In this document: piece by piece, positions 33,570 through 45,305 of the stretch
Position numbering within the stretch: position 1 is the first letter of the stretch
How the letters are laid out: the number at the start of each line of letters is the position of its first letter
Source: Ectobius pallidus
Taxonomy: Eukaryota > Arthropoda > Insecta > Blattodea > Ectobiidae
Length of the DNA: 64,000 bases
Direction of reading: 5' to 3'
Assembly: GCA_964059195.1 (NCBI GenBank)
Contig: CAXKWD010000008.1
Span: 47,100,502-47,164,501, forward strand
Translations under genes and position numbers: made by a program
Notes under the pieces: model-generated
Database searches by the model: none
Told to the model about the DNA's origin: nothing
What the model saw: the letters and a program-made list of their open reading frames with translations, nothing else

Positions 33570-34689
33570 GATAATAGTACTACTGGTACAATAATAGTAC
33601 AATGATGATATTATCTTCAACTTTTTTTTCAGGATTTAATTTTCCCTTTACTACTGTGCTTAGGTTTAGGTATTATGCAATAGAAATTTTCAGCTTTAAC
33701 ATCAAACCTTTTGGCAGGAGAATATCTGCTATATTATGAAATTCTGAGAAAATATGAAAACTATTTTTTACTGAAGTAGAAATTTCAATCTATGTTATAC
33801 TGCGATATTGATTTGTATAAGAAAACATTTTCACTCTCAGATTTTGATTAGTATTCCCATTAACTGATGATGCAGTTGTCTGTGTATTCATCTTATACTT
33901 GTAATGTGTCAAGGTTAAAGAAAACAGGCGGAATGAAGCAGAGCTTATTTTTACAAGGGTAAGTCAATAAATATCCACACTTGACTGTACTGCTTTATGC
34001 TTACACACATCAACATGTTGTTCATTTTCTCCACTTGTGGAATATTTGACCATCATGACTCTGCATCCTATTTAATTAGAATAATGTTCAAATGAAATAG
34101 GATGCAGTCGTGTAGGGAAAGTTTCAGAAATAACAACATACTAACACTTACCTCACTGTACGTATATAAATCAATACTACTTGTAACAGAAAATACAAAC
34201 CATCATGAAAAATATAACACAGTACACTCACACAATATTCGAACAAACCAGGACTACCATTAACTAGCATACCAACACAAATCAATAAACAAAGACCCAT
34301 ATGTAAGAGGCATCACATTTTATAACAAACTTCCAACGCACATAAAAAATCTCCAAAAAAATAAATTCAAATCTGTCCTAAAGACTACCTAATAGGTAAG
34401 GTGCTGTACAAATTAGATGAATTACTGTAAATAGACTATTGAATACATAATATAATTAATTTTAAAATTATTGTAAGTCTGATTTAGTACCTAGCAATGA
34501 TGTTATGTACATATCTAACTAGTAACTAGTTTTAAAGACATTGTAAGACTTAGAAATGCCTGCATGTGCTATATCTAGGTTTAACATTGTAAATATTTCA
34601 ATTATATTATAACATACATTGTATCTAGGCTTAACATTGTAAATATTCCAGTTATCATGACATGCACTGTATCTAGGCTTAATTCATTA

Positions 34690-35168
34690 TGAATGAAAGA
34701 ATGAATGAATGAATGAATGAATGAATGAATGAGCCACATGTGTCCCATTCAGGGCTAGGGCCTCCCTCTGATGAGGGGCAGCTCGGTTAGAATCTCATAT
34801 GGTGAGCTGGTCCATATGAGCTTGGTAAACACTTCACTTTCACTAAACTTCTTCCAGCAACTCGGTGTGTAGGCTTCTCCAGACATCTCTGTTCTTTGCT
34901 ACGCTGGACCAGTGTACCCCAGCACGCCTTCTGAAGAAATCTACCCACCTCGTTCTTGGTCTTCCTCTCTCCCTTTTGCCGATCCTAGGGTCCCATACAG
35001 TAGAGATGTTTCCCCATCTGGTACCTGGAAGTCTCGCTACATGACCACCCCACTTCCACTTCAGGTTGCATGCGCACTGGGCCACGTCGGTTAGTCCTGA
35101 CATCTTTCTCAGTCTTTCTGTTGAAATTCTGTCTCTGAGGGATATCCCCATTATCCTCCATTCCATCT
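34690..35168 (-). mobile_element. RTE-type LINE C-terminal fragment
   Basis: Minus-strand translation: RISTERLRKMSGLTDVAQCA, NLKWKWGGHVARLPGTRWG, GRPRTRWVDFFRRRAGVHW, RDVWRSLHTELLEE. The LKWKWGGHVAR...GRPRTRW signature is the RTE ORF C-terminus. It ends on the left with (TGAA)n. It splits the repeated 3' UTR of the surrounding LINE fragment, so it inserted there later. Same subfamily as 33154-33569. Confidence 0.8.
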
Positions 35169-35231
35169 TCACAACATTGTAAATATTCCAGTTATTATGA
35201 CATGTAGTAAGCTGAAATTATACTCAGACTT

Positions 35232-35935
35232 GGCTAAAACCAAATATAAGGTGCCAAATAGGCTCTGCCCATTGCGTTGTTATGGTGACAGTAGCTGAGG
35301 GCGGGCGACCACCCGACCGTTCCTGGACCCTTCCCGAGCCCTGCGCTGATTCACTAAACATGCCCTACCCCTTGTACCAAATATTGAAAATACGATTACA
35401 ATAATAATAATAATAATGATAATAGAGTTTCCCTTGTGCCAAATATCCAAAATATGAGAGTGCCCCTTGTACCAAATATTCAAAATTCGAGAGAGGACGT
35501 ACTATGATACTATGATGTTACACGTCTCTGTAGTAAAAAGGCTAGAAGAATTCTCAATTTTTACTGCAACGATCACTGATGGCGTAGTGGTTAAAGCGAT
35601 AGACTATAACGCTAGCGGTCCCGAGATCGAATCTCCGTAGGTGCGAAAATTATTAGGTCCCAAATAGGTAGGTAGGGTGAAGGAGAGAAGGGAGGCAATA
35701 GGGAGAAGAGGAGGAGAAGAGGAGAAAACGGATAAAAAGGGGGGGAAAAAAATTAAATTTTCTGTGCTTCTAGTATTTTCGCCAGATGTCTCTGCGCCGC
35801 TACAAGTTCCACCATTACCTACTAGATGTCTCCCACTGTTTAAAATAGTCCCCGCCCTAAACCCCTCCTTCCTGGGCGGGTCCTGATAGTGAGTATGGGA
35901 GGAGCTTATTTGGCACCTTGTATTTGGTTTTTCCC
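35232..35935 (+). mobile_element. TIR element with 8-bp TSD carrying a tRNA-like module
   Basis: Termini AAACCAAATATAAGGTGCCA and, reverse-complemented on the right, AAACCAAATACAAGGTGCCA match at 19 of 20 positions. Flanks TCAGACTT (35224-35231) and ACAGACTT (35936-35943) are 7 of 8 identical. Inside are a small (AAT)n run, a tRNA-like module (35577-35645) and a purine-rich block (35675-35750). Related to the insertion at 17146-17904. No transposase; superfamily uncertain. Confidence 0.8.
35577..35645 (+). other. tRNA-like module within transposon
   Basis: TGGCGTAGTGGTTAAAGCGA is an A-box match and GGTCCCGAGATCGAATCTCC a B-box-like match, about 30 bp apart. It is followed by TAGGTCCCAAATAGGTAGGT, a phrase shared (in antisense) with the module at 17330-17460. 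It probably supplies, or once supplied, a pol III promoter. Confidence 0.65.
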
Positions 35936-36141
35936 ACAGACTTAAAAAAACTAGACCTAATATATCTGGGTGTAATTAGTTTAGTATTTTAACCAGATCT
36001 GTAACCTATACTAGATTTAAGTTTATTGTAACACACTGATTTAGTCTGTAAGATAACATGACAATGCCAGAAACTTGTAAAAAAAGTCTATTGGCTGCAA
36101 ATAAATAAAAAAAAAAAAAATTCTGAGTGTTGTGCTGTTAA

Positions 36142-37193
36142 ACATGGCTGCACCGCTCAGCATTTGCACCAAAAAAGAGCAGCATCCATTTTTTGTTGTC
36201 TGAACGTGTACTAGGAGCTGAATTTCATCGAAGACTTTCCACACAATGTGGGGACAATGTTTTACCATGGCGAAGTGTGTACGAATGGATTGAAAAGTTC
36301 AAAATTGGTCAGACAAGTGTGAAGAATGAGAAAAGAACAGAATGCCCATCCACATCCACTAGTCACACCAGGATTGAGCAAGTGCATATCATGATTCAGA
36401 CAAACCAAAGAGTAACTGTCGATGAAGTGGCAAACCTTATACAAATTAGCCATGGTTCCGCATATGACATTATTCATAATAGACTTTGCTTTCACGAAGT
36501 CTGTGCAAGGTGGTCCCAAAACAGCTCACTGAACAGCTCAAGCAAAATCCTATGTCCATCTGCCAATGCTTACTAGACAGCCATGCTAATGAAGCTTTTT
36601 TGAAACAAAGAGTCACTGGAGACAAAACGTGACGTGGATCCATCACTTTGAGCCTGAAAGCAAATGCCAAAGCATGGAATGGAAACACCCTGCATCTCCA
36701 GCCAAAAATAAATTCATGAGTCAATCCTCCACAGGAAAAGTGATGCTCACACTTTTCTGGGACTCACAAGGATCAATACTGCAACATTACTTGGAGAAGG
36801 GCAAAAACAGTGCATGTTACAGAGAGGTGTTGAGCAACAAGCCAAATTCGAACCAAACGTTGAGGCTCATTGTCGAAAGGAGTTGTTTTGTTGCATGACA
36901 ATGCATGCCCACCTACTGCCGCCCACACTGCACAAACTATTGCAAAACTGGGTTATTAGGTGTTAGAGCTTCCTGCATACAGTCCTGAGCTCGCCCCTCA
37001 GATTTCCATTTTTTTGGCCCACTTAAAGATGCCTTTAGGGGCCGTCGATTCACCACAGACCAATATCTGAAGGAAGCGGTGCATACGTGGCTTGTTACTC
37101 AGCTGGAAAAGATTTTTCTGAGGGCATCAGGAAGCTTGTGCAGCTATGGTTTAAGTGCATTGAAAAGCAAGGGGACTATGTTAAAGAAATGAG
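36142..37193 (+). pseudogene. Mariner transposase, frameshifted
   Basis: Begins MAAPLSICTKKEQ; shifts frame near 36195 into the DNA-binding region (GAEFHRRLSTQCGDNVLPWR, VYEWIEKFKIGQTSV). VANLIQISHGSAYDIIHNRL is the second helix-turn-helix. The catalytic blocks are GDKTWIHHFEPE, LLHDNACPPTA and SDFHFFGPLKD, i.e. the D,D34D triad is still visible. At least four frameshifts or stops (near 36195, 36500, 36630, 36895, 36960) break it. The LKSKGTMLKK end corresponds to the usual LEGDYVEK mariner terminus. Confidence 0.8.
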
Positions 37194-37461
37194 GTATTGA
37201 ATGTTTTGTATTTTTGCAATAGATTTAAAAAAGGGAGTGTAGATACTTATTGACTTTCCCTGATATCTAAAGATTTCAACCATAAACACATTAGCTTACT
37301 AGATAATCCTATTTTTAGGAGGTCCTCACTGAATTATCTTCCCATCTGTATATAATTCCATCCATTTTTTTTAGGGCTATGAATATCACTAAGTTGCTTA
37401 CTTTGAAATATCACCGCCTCATTTGATTTTCAAAACTATAGTTATAATAAAGCATTTTCCA

Positions 37462-38470
37462 TATTTATTAAGTGCCAGAACGTTACTTTCTCAGATTGTA
37501 TGGTGGATGGGAAAATGTGTCTGTCTGTCCATGTGTCTGTATTCCCGATAACTTGAATATGTTTTATCATATTTCATGAAATTTGGTGTACATACTTATA
37601 ACGTCTATGAGTCAAAGCCTATTGATTTCAGACCAAATCAGTTTACTGGTACCAGAGTAACGCCCAATTAGAGGCCTAATTTCTGAAAATATTGCACTGG
37701 CTTCATAAAATGCAATTCAGTTCTCATGACAACAATAGTGTTTGCAGTGTTTACATAGGGCTTTGGAAGTTGCAATACACTGGGGTTTGGCGAATAACAC
37801 TACCCAGTATGATTTTTGCAGCAAAGCATCTAATAAGTGATTTTAACTAAATAATGTCTACTAATTTCAGAAATGTCACTATTTTTTTGTATCACATCTA
37901 GTTTTCATTTTTGCTGACTGAAAATGTGTTATGACATATGAGAAGTCTAATAGCAAACCTGGCAATCTCCATTTTGAAAGAAGATAGAGATGCTAACTTC
38001 TAATGAAAGTTTGATGCATTTCCTGGTACATATTTAGTGTATGTATTGCAGTTCTGAGTTTCTCCCTTATGTGGGAAGTCGGATTTGTAACACATACACT
38101 AAAGATTTAATAGAAAATGCATTAAACTTTCATTTGTAGTTATGTTCTCTATCTTTCTTCAAAATGGAGATTGCCAGGTTTGCTAATAGACCCCTCATAT
38201 GCAACTTCGTCTTCTTGGAGGCTTATAGTAGCTGACGATAGGTCGTATCAAAAAATTGATTGCAGCAGTAGTAACGAACTTAGAGAGATCTACACATTTT
38301 TCCCTATTGCTTTTTGTCTTATCTCCATCGGTTATACCTTAGATTGAGCTAGATTTTGTATTTTAAGTAAATTTTATATCTTTTTCCCACATTATGTAAT
38401 TTTTTACACTCATAGGAATCGTAAAATTTGGCATGAATATTGGCATATTCCCTCAAACAGGAGGACGAGG
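37462..38470 (+). repeat. Dispersed repeat family C, copy 1
   Basis: Starts TTTATTAAGTGCCAGAACG, contains GTCTGTCTGTCCATGTGTCT, ACCAAATCAGTTTACTGGTA and later GGCTTATAGTAGCTGACGAT. The same blocks in the same order occur at 46316-46459 plus 49919-50870 and, in part, at 58975-59390. No protein homology. A palindromic MITE (37935-38201) has inserted into this copy. Confidence 0.75.
37935..38201. mobile_element. Palindromic MITE in repeat family C
   Basis: Arms of about 115 bp (37943-38058 and 38085-38193) are inverted copies, for example AGCAAACCTGGCAATCTCCA and its complement. Both ends read CATATGAG/CTCATATG. The element is absent from family C copy 2 at the corresponding point near 50575. 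The hairpin loop holds TGTATTGCAGTTCTGAGTTT. Confidence 0.75.
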
Positions 38471-38936
38471 AGGGAAGGATTAATTATCAACAAGCAACCA
38501 AAATATAACAACATAGGATGTCTTGAGCAAGACATGTATTTAAATTTCAGATAAGAAACGGAGATATATGTACATTCAAAACATTAAGCAGATATATTAT
38601 ATTAAGTGTAGCAAGTATCTAAAAATGTTGTCAGATAATGCTTTAGCATATTCTAATTTTATTACAATCGCTTGATTAAATGGATTCATGATCTGTTTCC
38701 AAGAAAAGACAGATAGCAAGAATATCAAAACCTACTATTTATAACTCACAATATCAACTATCGAAGTGTCTGAATATCATATTTTTCAAAGATAACTAAC
38801 ATAATTTATCTGGCCAAAATGACTATGACTCGATGCCCAATTAACTGGATTACAACTACCATCACGTTATCTGTAATATCTTGAATCTATAAATGAAGTA
38901 CCACTATGTATAATAGGTACTCAATGAAGTATACCA

Positions 38937-41900
38937 TCATTCATCATTCATTTCATGGCTTTACAACCCAGGGTGAGTTTTAGCCTTCTCAATGAGTTTC
39001 TTCCATTCCTCCCTGTCTACTGCCAGGCGTCTCCATCCTCGTATCTTCATAGTCCTCATATCCTCCTCCACTCCATCAATCCATCTTTTACATGGTCTCC
39101 CTCTTAATCTTCTCCCCTCTGGCCTCCATAGCATTATTCTCTTGGGAATTCTATGCTCCTCCATTCGCATTACATGCCCGTACCATGCTATTCTCCTACT
39201 CTTGACAAATCTAATGATGTTTGCTCCCTTAATTAAGTTATCCAACTCATGGTTCATCAGAATCCTGTAGCTACCATCATTATTTCTTACCGGCCCAAAA
39301 ATCCCCCTCAATATTCTGCGCTCAAAAATGCCAAGCATCCACTCATCCTTACAAGTTAGGCTCCATGTCTCACAGCCATACGTGACTACAGGTCTTATGA
39401 TCGTTTTGTATATTTTAAGCTTTAGTTCTCTATTCAGTGCCTTGGACTTGATTAAATTTTTATATGCATAATAGCATTTATTTCCACTTACTATCCTTGC
39501 CTTAATTTCATCTGTTATTGTGTTGGTCGTATTTACTCTTGATCCTAAATAAGTAAATTCTTCTACATTTTCAAACGAAAGTTCCTCAACTTCCAGATCT
39601 TCTTGTCTTCCGTTTGGTATTCTTTCAATTCCCATGTATTTGGTCTTATTTTCGTTTATTTCAAGGCCTCTATTGTTAGCTTCCTTCTTTAGTATAGCTG
39701 TTACCTCTTTTAATGCTGTTATCCTTCTACTTATTATAGCTACATCATCTGCATATGCACACACTTGGGCTGATTTCATAGCTATGTGGCCAGACTTATC
39801 TATCTTTTCCATCGATGCTTCTAAGGTTAAGTTAAATAGCAAAGCAGAGAGAGCATCACCCTGCCTAACTCCATTTCCAATAACAAAGGGCTCTGATAAC
39901 TCATTGTTAACTCTCACCACCGCTCTTGATCCTTCCATTGTGGCTTTAACAATTTGTATTAATTTAGTTGGTATCCCCAATATTTTCAAATCGTTAAACA
40001 TAACATTTCTATTGACGCTGTCAAATGCTTGTTTAAAATCTATATATACATTGTGGAGGTTAATATTATATTCATATACTTTTTCGTGTATTTGACGTAT
40101 TGTAAATAATTGATCTATTGTAGAACGATTAGCCCTAAACCCACATTGGTACTCCCCCAAAATTTATTCTGCATATGGGGCAAGTCTGTTAAATAAAACT
40201 CCTGATAAAATCTTATAGGTCACATTTAACAGTGTTATGGCCCTGTAATTGGCACATTGAAGCTTGTCGCCCTTTTTGTATACTGGCTGTATAATTCCTA
40301 GTGTCCACTCCTTCGGGATTCTTTCCTCTCTCCAAATCATTTGTATTAAGTGGTGTATTCTGTGAACCAGCACATCTCCACCATTACTTAATAATTCACT
40401 TGTGATTCCATCGCTTCCTGTAGCTTTATGTTTTTTAAGGCAGTTTATCACATGTACAACTTCCTCCAATGATGGTTCCCTTATCTCAGGCTCTGCAGTA
40501 TGATATACTACTGTTTCAGTCTGCTCTGTGTTCCTTGTGAATATATCCTTAAAATATTCCCTCCATCTTTCCATGATTTCTTTATTTTCGGTCAACACTG
40601 TACCATTCTTATCCTTGCATATATTAAGTTTTGGGGTAAAATTTGAATTAAAATTTTGTTGATTGTCCTTAACTTTTTTATAAAATGTTCTACTTTCATT
40701 ATTATAATGGTGAACTCCAATTTCGTCGATTCTCTTATTAAGTGCTTCCCTCTTCTTTTTTCTGCAAAGCCTATATGCATAAATCCTTTTTTTATTATAG
40801 TCATCTGTATTTGATCTTGTATTGCGCTGCAAACATTTCAGTTTAGCCGTTCTCTTTCCTTCAACCGCCTCTCTGCATTCATTATCAAACCACTCTTCAT
40901 TTTTTGCCTTAGGCATATATCCAATAACTTCATTCGCTGTCTCTAGAATGGTTTGCCTTATACTGGACCATTCCTCCTCTATATTATTAACTTCATTTTT
41001 TTCTTCAAATTTTTTGCGTAATTCCTCTTGGTACTGTTTTCTGGTACTTATGTCTCCAAATTTTGTTAGGTCAAACTTCTTAGCAGCTTTTCTACTTCCT
41101 TGCATTATTATGGACAATTTTAGCTTCATTCTGACCCCTACTAGATAATGATCTGAGCCTCCGCTCGCTCCTCTATAGGTTCTCACTTGTTCAATGTCCG
41201 ATGCCCACCTTTTGGAGACTAACACGTGGTTTATCTGGTTTGTTTGATCTGTACCCGGGATTTTCCAAGTTCCTTTATGGATATTCTTTCTTGGAAACCA
41301 TGTACTTACGACTTTTAAACAGTTAGCGGCTGCATACTGTGCCGCTCTAAGACCATTATCACTTGTGTTTTCATGAAGACTATTCATACCAAATAGTCCA
41401 TGAAACTCAGCCTCTTTACCTAATTTGGCGTTAAAATCTCCTAAGGTCACAATATTATCATGTTTAGGCATTCTATCATGCACTGCCTGAAGTTGTTCAT
41501 AAAATTCCTCGATGTTCCTTTCTTCTGCATCTTCAGTAGGTGCATATACATTTATAAATGTTGTGTTATGAAATTTACCTTTGACTCTCATTGTGCATAT
41601 TCTGTCTGGAACAGGTTCAAACCCCATGATTGATTTAACTGTTTTATTGAATACCATAAATCCAACGTCATTGTGGCCTTGTCTGTCATTATTACCTGAA
41701 TAGTATAATGAGAAGTTGTTTTTCTTTATTAGCCCACTCCCTTTCCATCGTATTTCTTGCAGGGCAACCAAATTCATTTTATAATTCTTTATCTCTTCCG
41801 CTATACTATTCATTGTAACAGCTTGCAGCAGAGTTCTGATGTTCCATGTTCCAAATCGCAGTACCAAATTCGAATTCCTTTTCACGGTCCTGGGTCGTAT

Positions 41901-42405
41901 ATGTGAGGGCAGTCCGGCTTTTTCCATTGAGATATTCGCAACGATTAATTTTTATGAGGTAGGGCTATCAACCCTACGCCTAACCCCCAACCTGGAGGGC
42001 CAGTGAGCTTGATTTTGGAGTCCCACACTCCTAGGAAGCTGCCTTCACCTCGGCTATAGAGTTCTTCCTACCCTTTCGCAGTAGATCAACCTAACTGGAT
42101 CTATGGAGCTGCCGTTGGCCTACTAGAGGCTCATCCGCCACCATCCTAATTGTGAAGCCTGCAGCCAATTCACAATAAGAGGATCTTCATCCGCCAAGTA
42201 GCGCCATACCGAAGGATTCCTTCTCTGCCGCTGCTGCCGTTGAGATCCTCTTCTGGAGTACTTCTTCGTCTGACCCCTCTCCTTTGACCTGTCCGACATG
42301 GGAGGCCCTACCAGTAGCTAAGCTACCGTTGGCATATCTCTCAGGATCATTGGGGTACTCAAGCTCCACCACCCACGACAAGGTCCTGTACTCCCTAGGC
42401 GGAGG
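38937..42405 (-). mobile_element. Full-length RTE-clade LINE with 13-bp TSD
   Basis: Bracketed by ATGAAGTATACCA at 38924-38936 and 42406-42418, giving a 3469-bp insertion in the minus orientation. It has a 5' region with a small open frame (42381-42187, MSWVVELEYPNDPERYANGS), a long ORF (41927-38961) and a 3' end of ATGA-type repeats (at the left, TCATTCATCATTCATTTCAT). Both ends and the TSD are perfect, so the insertion is young. One nonsense codon is the only coding lesion I see. Confidence 0.95.
38961..41927 (-). pseudogene. RTE endonuclease-reverse transcriptase with single nonsense codon
   Basis: 587 codons, one TAA at 40166-40164, then 400 more codons in the same frame. Apurinic endonuclease: LRFGTWNIRTLL, LVALQEIRWKG, TLGDFNAKLG, GGSDHYLVGVRM. 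Reverse transcriptase: ATGSDGITSELL, LGIIQPVYKKGDK, YRAITLLNVTYK, then ILGEYQCGFRANRSTIDQLF, VYIDFKQAFDSVNR (motif A), NGVRQGDALSALLFN, CAYADDVAII (motif C), and the RTE tail RRIAWYGHVMRMEE...RRLRGRPCKRWIDGVEEDM. All catalytic residues are present. In APYAE*ILGEYQ the stop is one base from GAA, so a single substitution probably inactivated the copy. Confidence 0.93.
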
Positions 42406-42418
42406 ATGAAGTATACCA

Positions 42419-43340
42419 ACTGAACCTATATATCACTCAGGTCCCATAATGCTCTAGAAATTTCACCAAATATCAATAGAATAAATCTCAAATTATGCAC
42501 TGAATTAAATATCTAAACTGGAATATTTACGACCCCAAAATTGCTATACAGAAAACAAAAACCTGTTACTCAATATGACATACCCAAAGAGAACTGCAAC
42601 CAGACCATAGAGCAGTATATTTTACTGATGTGGAAAGCACTGTAATTTATTCTAGTTCTCAGCACACTAAAATTCTCACACATCAATAATTTAATCTGAC
42701 TAAAATAATAGACCATGATAATACCGAAAGTACTCAGATGTCTGAAGGTGATTTCAAAATGCAGTACTGGAAAATCAAATTCAAATTTGAAATAGAAAAA
42801 ACTCCAAACTAGCATTAATACGTAAGGTTAAATAAGATCTTACTGAATTTTGAACTATAATGCTATAATATGGTACAGTCGTGCAGTATGGATCTTTAAG
42901 AAATTTAGGTACTCAAACATGACACCACAGAAAATTTAATTACAATAGAAATCGGCAGAAAAACAAGATTAAGAATATGCAACATCAGGCCAAACTTACA
43001 ATTCAGAATTCAAAGATACCCAAAGCATGGATAACCTCTAGATTATCTTAATCAAAGAGAGTCAGCGCCATGCCGATAATACCCATAAAATTCCTTCAAG
43101 TAAGAAAAGTCATGGCGAATGTGCTCACAATACTTTCTGCATAGACTTTACTAGAGACACGAAGCTTAATGTCACGAGACGGAATAGCAAGACTACTGAG
43201 CCACATGCACAACTGAAAACTGTATTGCAATACACGACGGAACTTGAAATACTTTAAACAATATAATTAGAACAGGACTCTACATTATACCTGGCTACCA
43301 ATGACTACACTACTCCAGCTTGAAACTATAATACTACTCC
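42419..43340. other. Intronic sequence without recognised genes
   Basis: A+T-rich unique-looking DNA between two LINE insertions. No ORF or repeat recognised. Confidence 0.5.
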
Positions 43341-43348
43341 AGATTTCT

Positions 43349-44345
43349 CTTTTTTTTTTTGGGCCTTGGCTTTAGCTGGCATGCCCCATTGCAGTACACA
43401 GTACTACATGCCATACTTTACATACTTCAAGTTAGTTTGTGCTTATTTGCACATTGTCTTACACAATTATTGTTGATTTATTTCCTATAGATACATTTTA
43501 GATTATCACTTCACTTAACACTTATCAATATTACTTAACAATGTCCTCATAATGTAACTTATAGCTTATATTATTTTAGTTCGCCAAAGTCAATGCTCTG
43601 TATAAATGTTTTAAAGATTCTCAAATGATTTGAGATTAACTGCACCTCACTCACTGGCCATTTAGCACGTTTAGATTCAATTTCTTTTATCATTTTGTCT
43701 CTTTGTGGTTTAAGTTTGTCACATCTATAAATCAAATGTTCTGCTGTTTGATCCTCTTTAAGGCAGATACAAATAGGGTCCTGTATTATACCTAGTCGGT
43801 GTAAGTATGATTTGGTTAACCCATGTCCAGTAATCACAGCTGTTAATGCGAAATTTAACTAAATTGGTTGTTTCATTCTTTGAACAACTGATGGGATGAA
43901 TTCCCTGCACGCTGCACCCTTCATTGAGTTGGTCCATTCCTCTTGCCACTTCTGAAGTCCTTCTTCCTTGATTTCAGCGACAATTGTTGTTCTGGGTTTT
44001 TTGTTGTAGGCAAAGTCCATTCCGTTGCTGAGCGCCGCCTCCTTGGCTAGCTTATCAGCTAGTTCATTACCGGTGTATCCCACATGCGCCTTGATCCAGG
44101 AGAAGCGTATGACCCAGTTTTGTTCTTTAAGCCTTCTGATGCTGTTTTGGATTTCATCTATAATAGAATTGTGTCTTGAATTATTTCTGAGAAGGTCCAG
44201 AGTGATCTTGCTGTCCGTGTATATTGCCGCAAATCTTTCTTCTAACTTCGTATGCATATTGTCTAGTGCTGCCAGTGCTCTAAGTTGCAATCTGCTCAGC
44301 CTGGTTGTTGGAGCTCTATATCTTGATATGCTGTAAATAAGGTGA
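43349..44345 (-). mobile_element. 5'-truncated LINE relic with RNase H (R1/I type)
   Basis: Minus strand: the RNase H glutamate box SSNNQAEQIAT is in one frame near 44300, then a shift leads to LRALAALDNMH, AAIYTDSKITLDLLRN (Asp) and FSWIKAHVGYTGNELADKLA (His/Asp). A TAA at 43861-43859 interrupts MKQPI*LNFALTAVITGHG; after it, ICICLKEDQTAEHLIYRCD forms a C-terminal Cys/His motif. A T11 run at 43350-43360 is the poly(A) tail. The RT itself is missing. Domain order fits R1/I-superfamily LINEs; paralogous to 54867-55853. Confidence 0.8.
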
Positions 44346-44379
44346 AAAATCAAATCACTTAAGAATTTACGAAACATGT

Positions 44380-45070
44380 TAAATTTATTATTAAGAGACT
44401 GTACACTGAATGCTTATCCAAATGGTTTCTCTGAGAATACCATGAATCTAAGTAATATTAACCAGTACTGTAAAATTTACGTAATCCATTATAATCAGAA
44501 ATACATTTGATTAGAATGAAAAAGAGCTAACGCTTTCACAGGTCAACAGCCCACAAAGGTGAATGACTCAACCTTGAACTATGTAAATACAGCTCGCTAG
44601 ATAACAAAGCGTGGTATACTTGTAAATTTTTCTGTATATATGTATTAATATCATCCTGTCTTGGAAACATTCACAATAATAATAATCATTTAAAGAACAT
44701 TAAGTATTCCGAACTGAGCCAAGGATGTAATGCTAAACTGCGATCTATTGTATAAATTGCTGCACTACTAAATTAAGTTTTATAATAAATAATGAAGGTG
44801 AAGCCTTAAAGAAGCTATAGAGATAATCATTCTTGATTTTACTTTAATCAGGTAGATACTTGTACCTGACCCTGAAATCCCCCATGCCTGCCTAAAGCAG
44901 ACAATCTGCCAACACACTAACAACTCTGAGCAGAGCAGAGTGGAACCAAAAGAAGGGGGGAAGCTACTGCGCATAAGCGGACTAGAATTTTCTAAGCTAC
45001 GTAATTCTCCACGTAAGCAAAAGTCAACGCCATCTAGATTACATGACAAAAATAAAGGAATAGGCGTACT
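44380..45070. other. Intronic sequence without recognised genes
   Basis: Nothing recognised. The next feature is the inverted repeat at 45146, whose flank (45075-45400) belongs to a repeat that recurs at 56016-56155. Confidence 0.45.
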
Positions 45071-45145
45071 GTTGACTTGAGGAATTTGCTGAAGATTTGT
45101 TCTGTTAATATTCTAGTTATCCCACATATTCCTTCACATATCGTT

Positions 45146-45305
45146 GTTGATTCTGCAATACGTCATATGTAAAAAAATTGCCATTTTAATTTTAGTGCTT
45201 TTGTGATCAAAATGATCAGACCTATTCTTGTAATTTTAATTTTGATCACAAAAGCACTAAAATTAAAAAGGCAATTTTGTTACATACGACATATTGCAGT
45301 ATCGG
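45146..45305. repeat. Inverted repeat, ~71-bp arms, short loop
   Basis: Arms 45146-45218 and 45241-45305 pair with few mismatches; the innermost part, TTTTAGTGCTTTTGTGATCA with its complement, is perfect. The loop includes CAGACCTATTCTTG. The surroundings (TTCTGTTAATATTCTAGTTA and CATGGTCTxAAAxTCAxTA) match 56016-56155, which lacks the palindrome, so the palindrome is an addition to a dispersed repeat. Confidence 0.8.

Larger units (their letters stand above)
34165..36120 (+). mobile_element. CR1/Jockey-like LINE 3' fragment with poly(A), itself interrupted
   Basis: A decayed coding end (PYVRGITFYNKLPTHIKNLQ...FKSVLK) is followed by a 3' UTR with a roughly 49-bp repeat, CATTGTAAATATTCCAGTTA, present about three times, and ends in A14 at 36107-36120 immediately before the mariner transposase region. 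The 3' UTR is broken by an RTE fragment (34690-35165) and a TIR element (35232-35935). The left border is approximate. Confidence 0.6.
33954..37256 (+). mobile_element. Mariner transposon split by later LINE insertion
   Basis: Left TIR CAAGGGTAAGTCAATAAATA near 33954 matches right TIR, reverse-complemented, CAGGGAAAGTCAATAAGTAT near 37256, both followed by a related CxACACT stretch; TA lies at both flanks. The transposase (36142-37193) starts 2 kb inside the left end because 34100-36120 is occupied by a LINE fragment ending in poly(A). Net mariner length without the insert is about 1.25 kb, the family's normal size. Confidence 0.75.
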
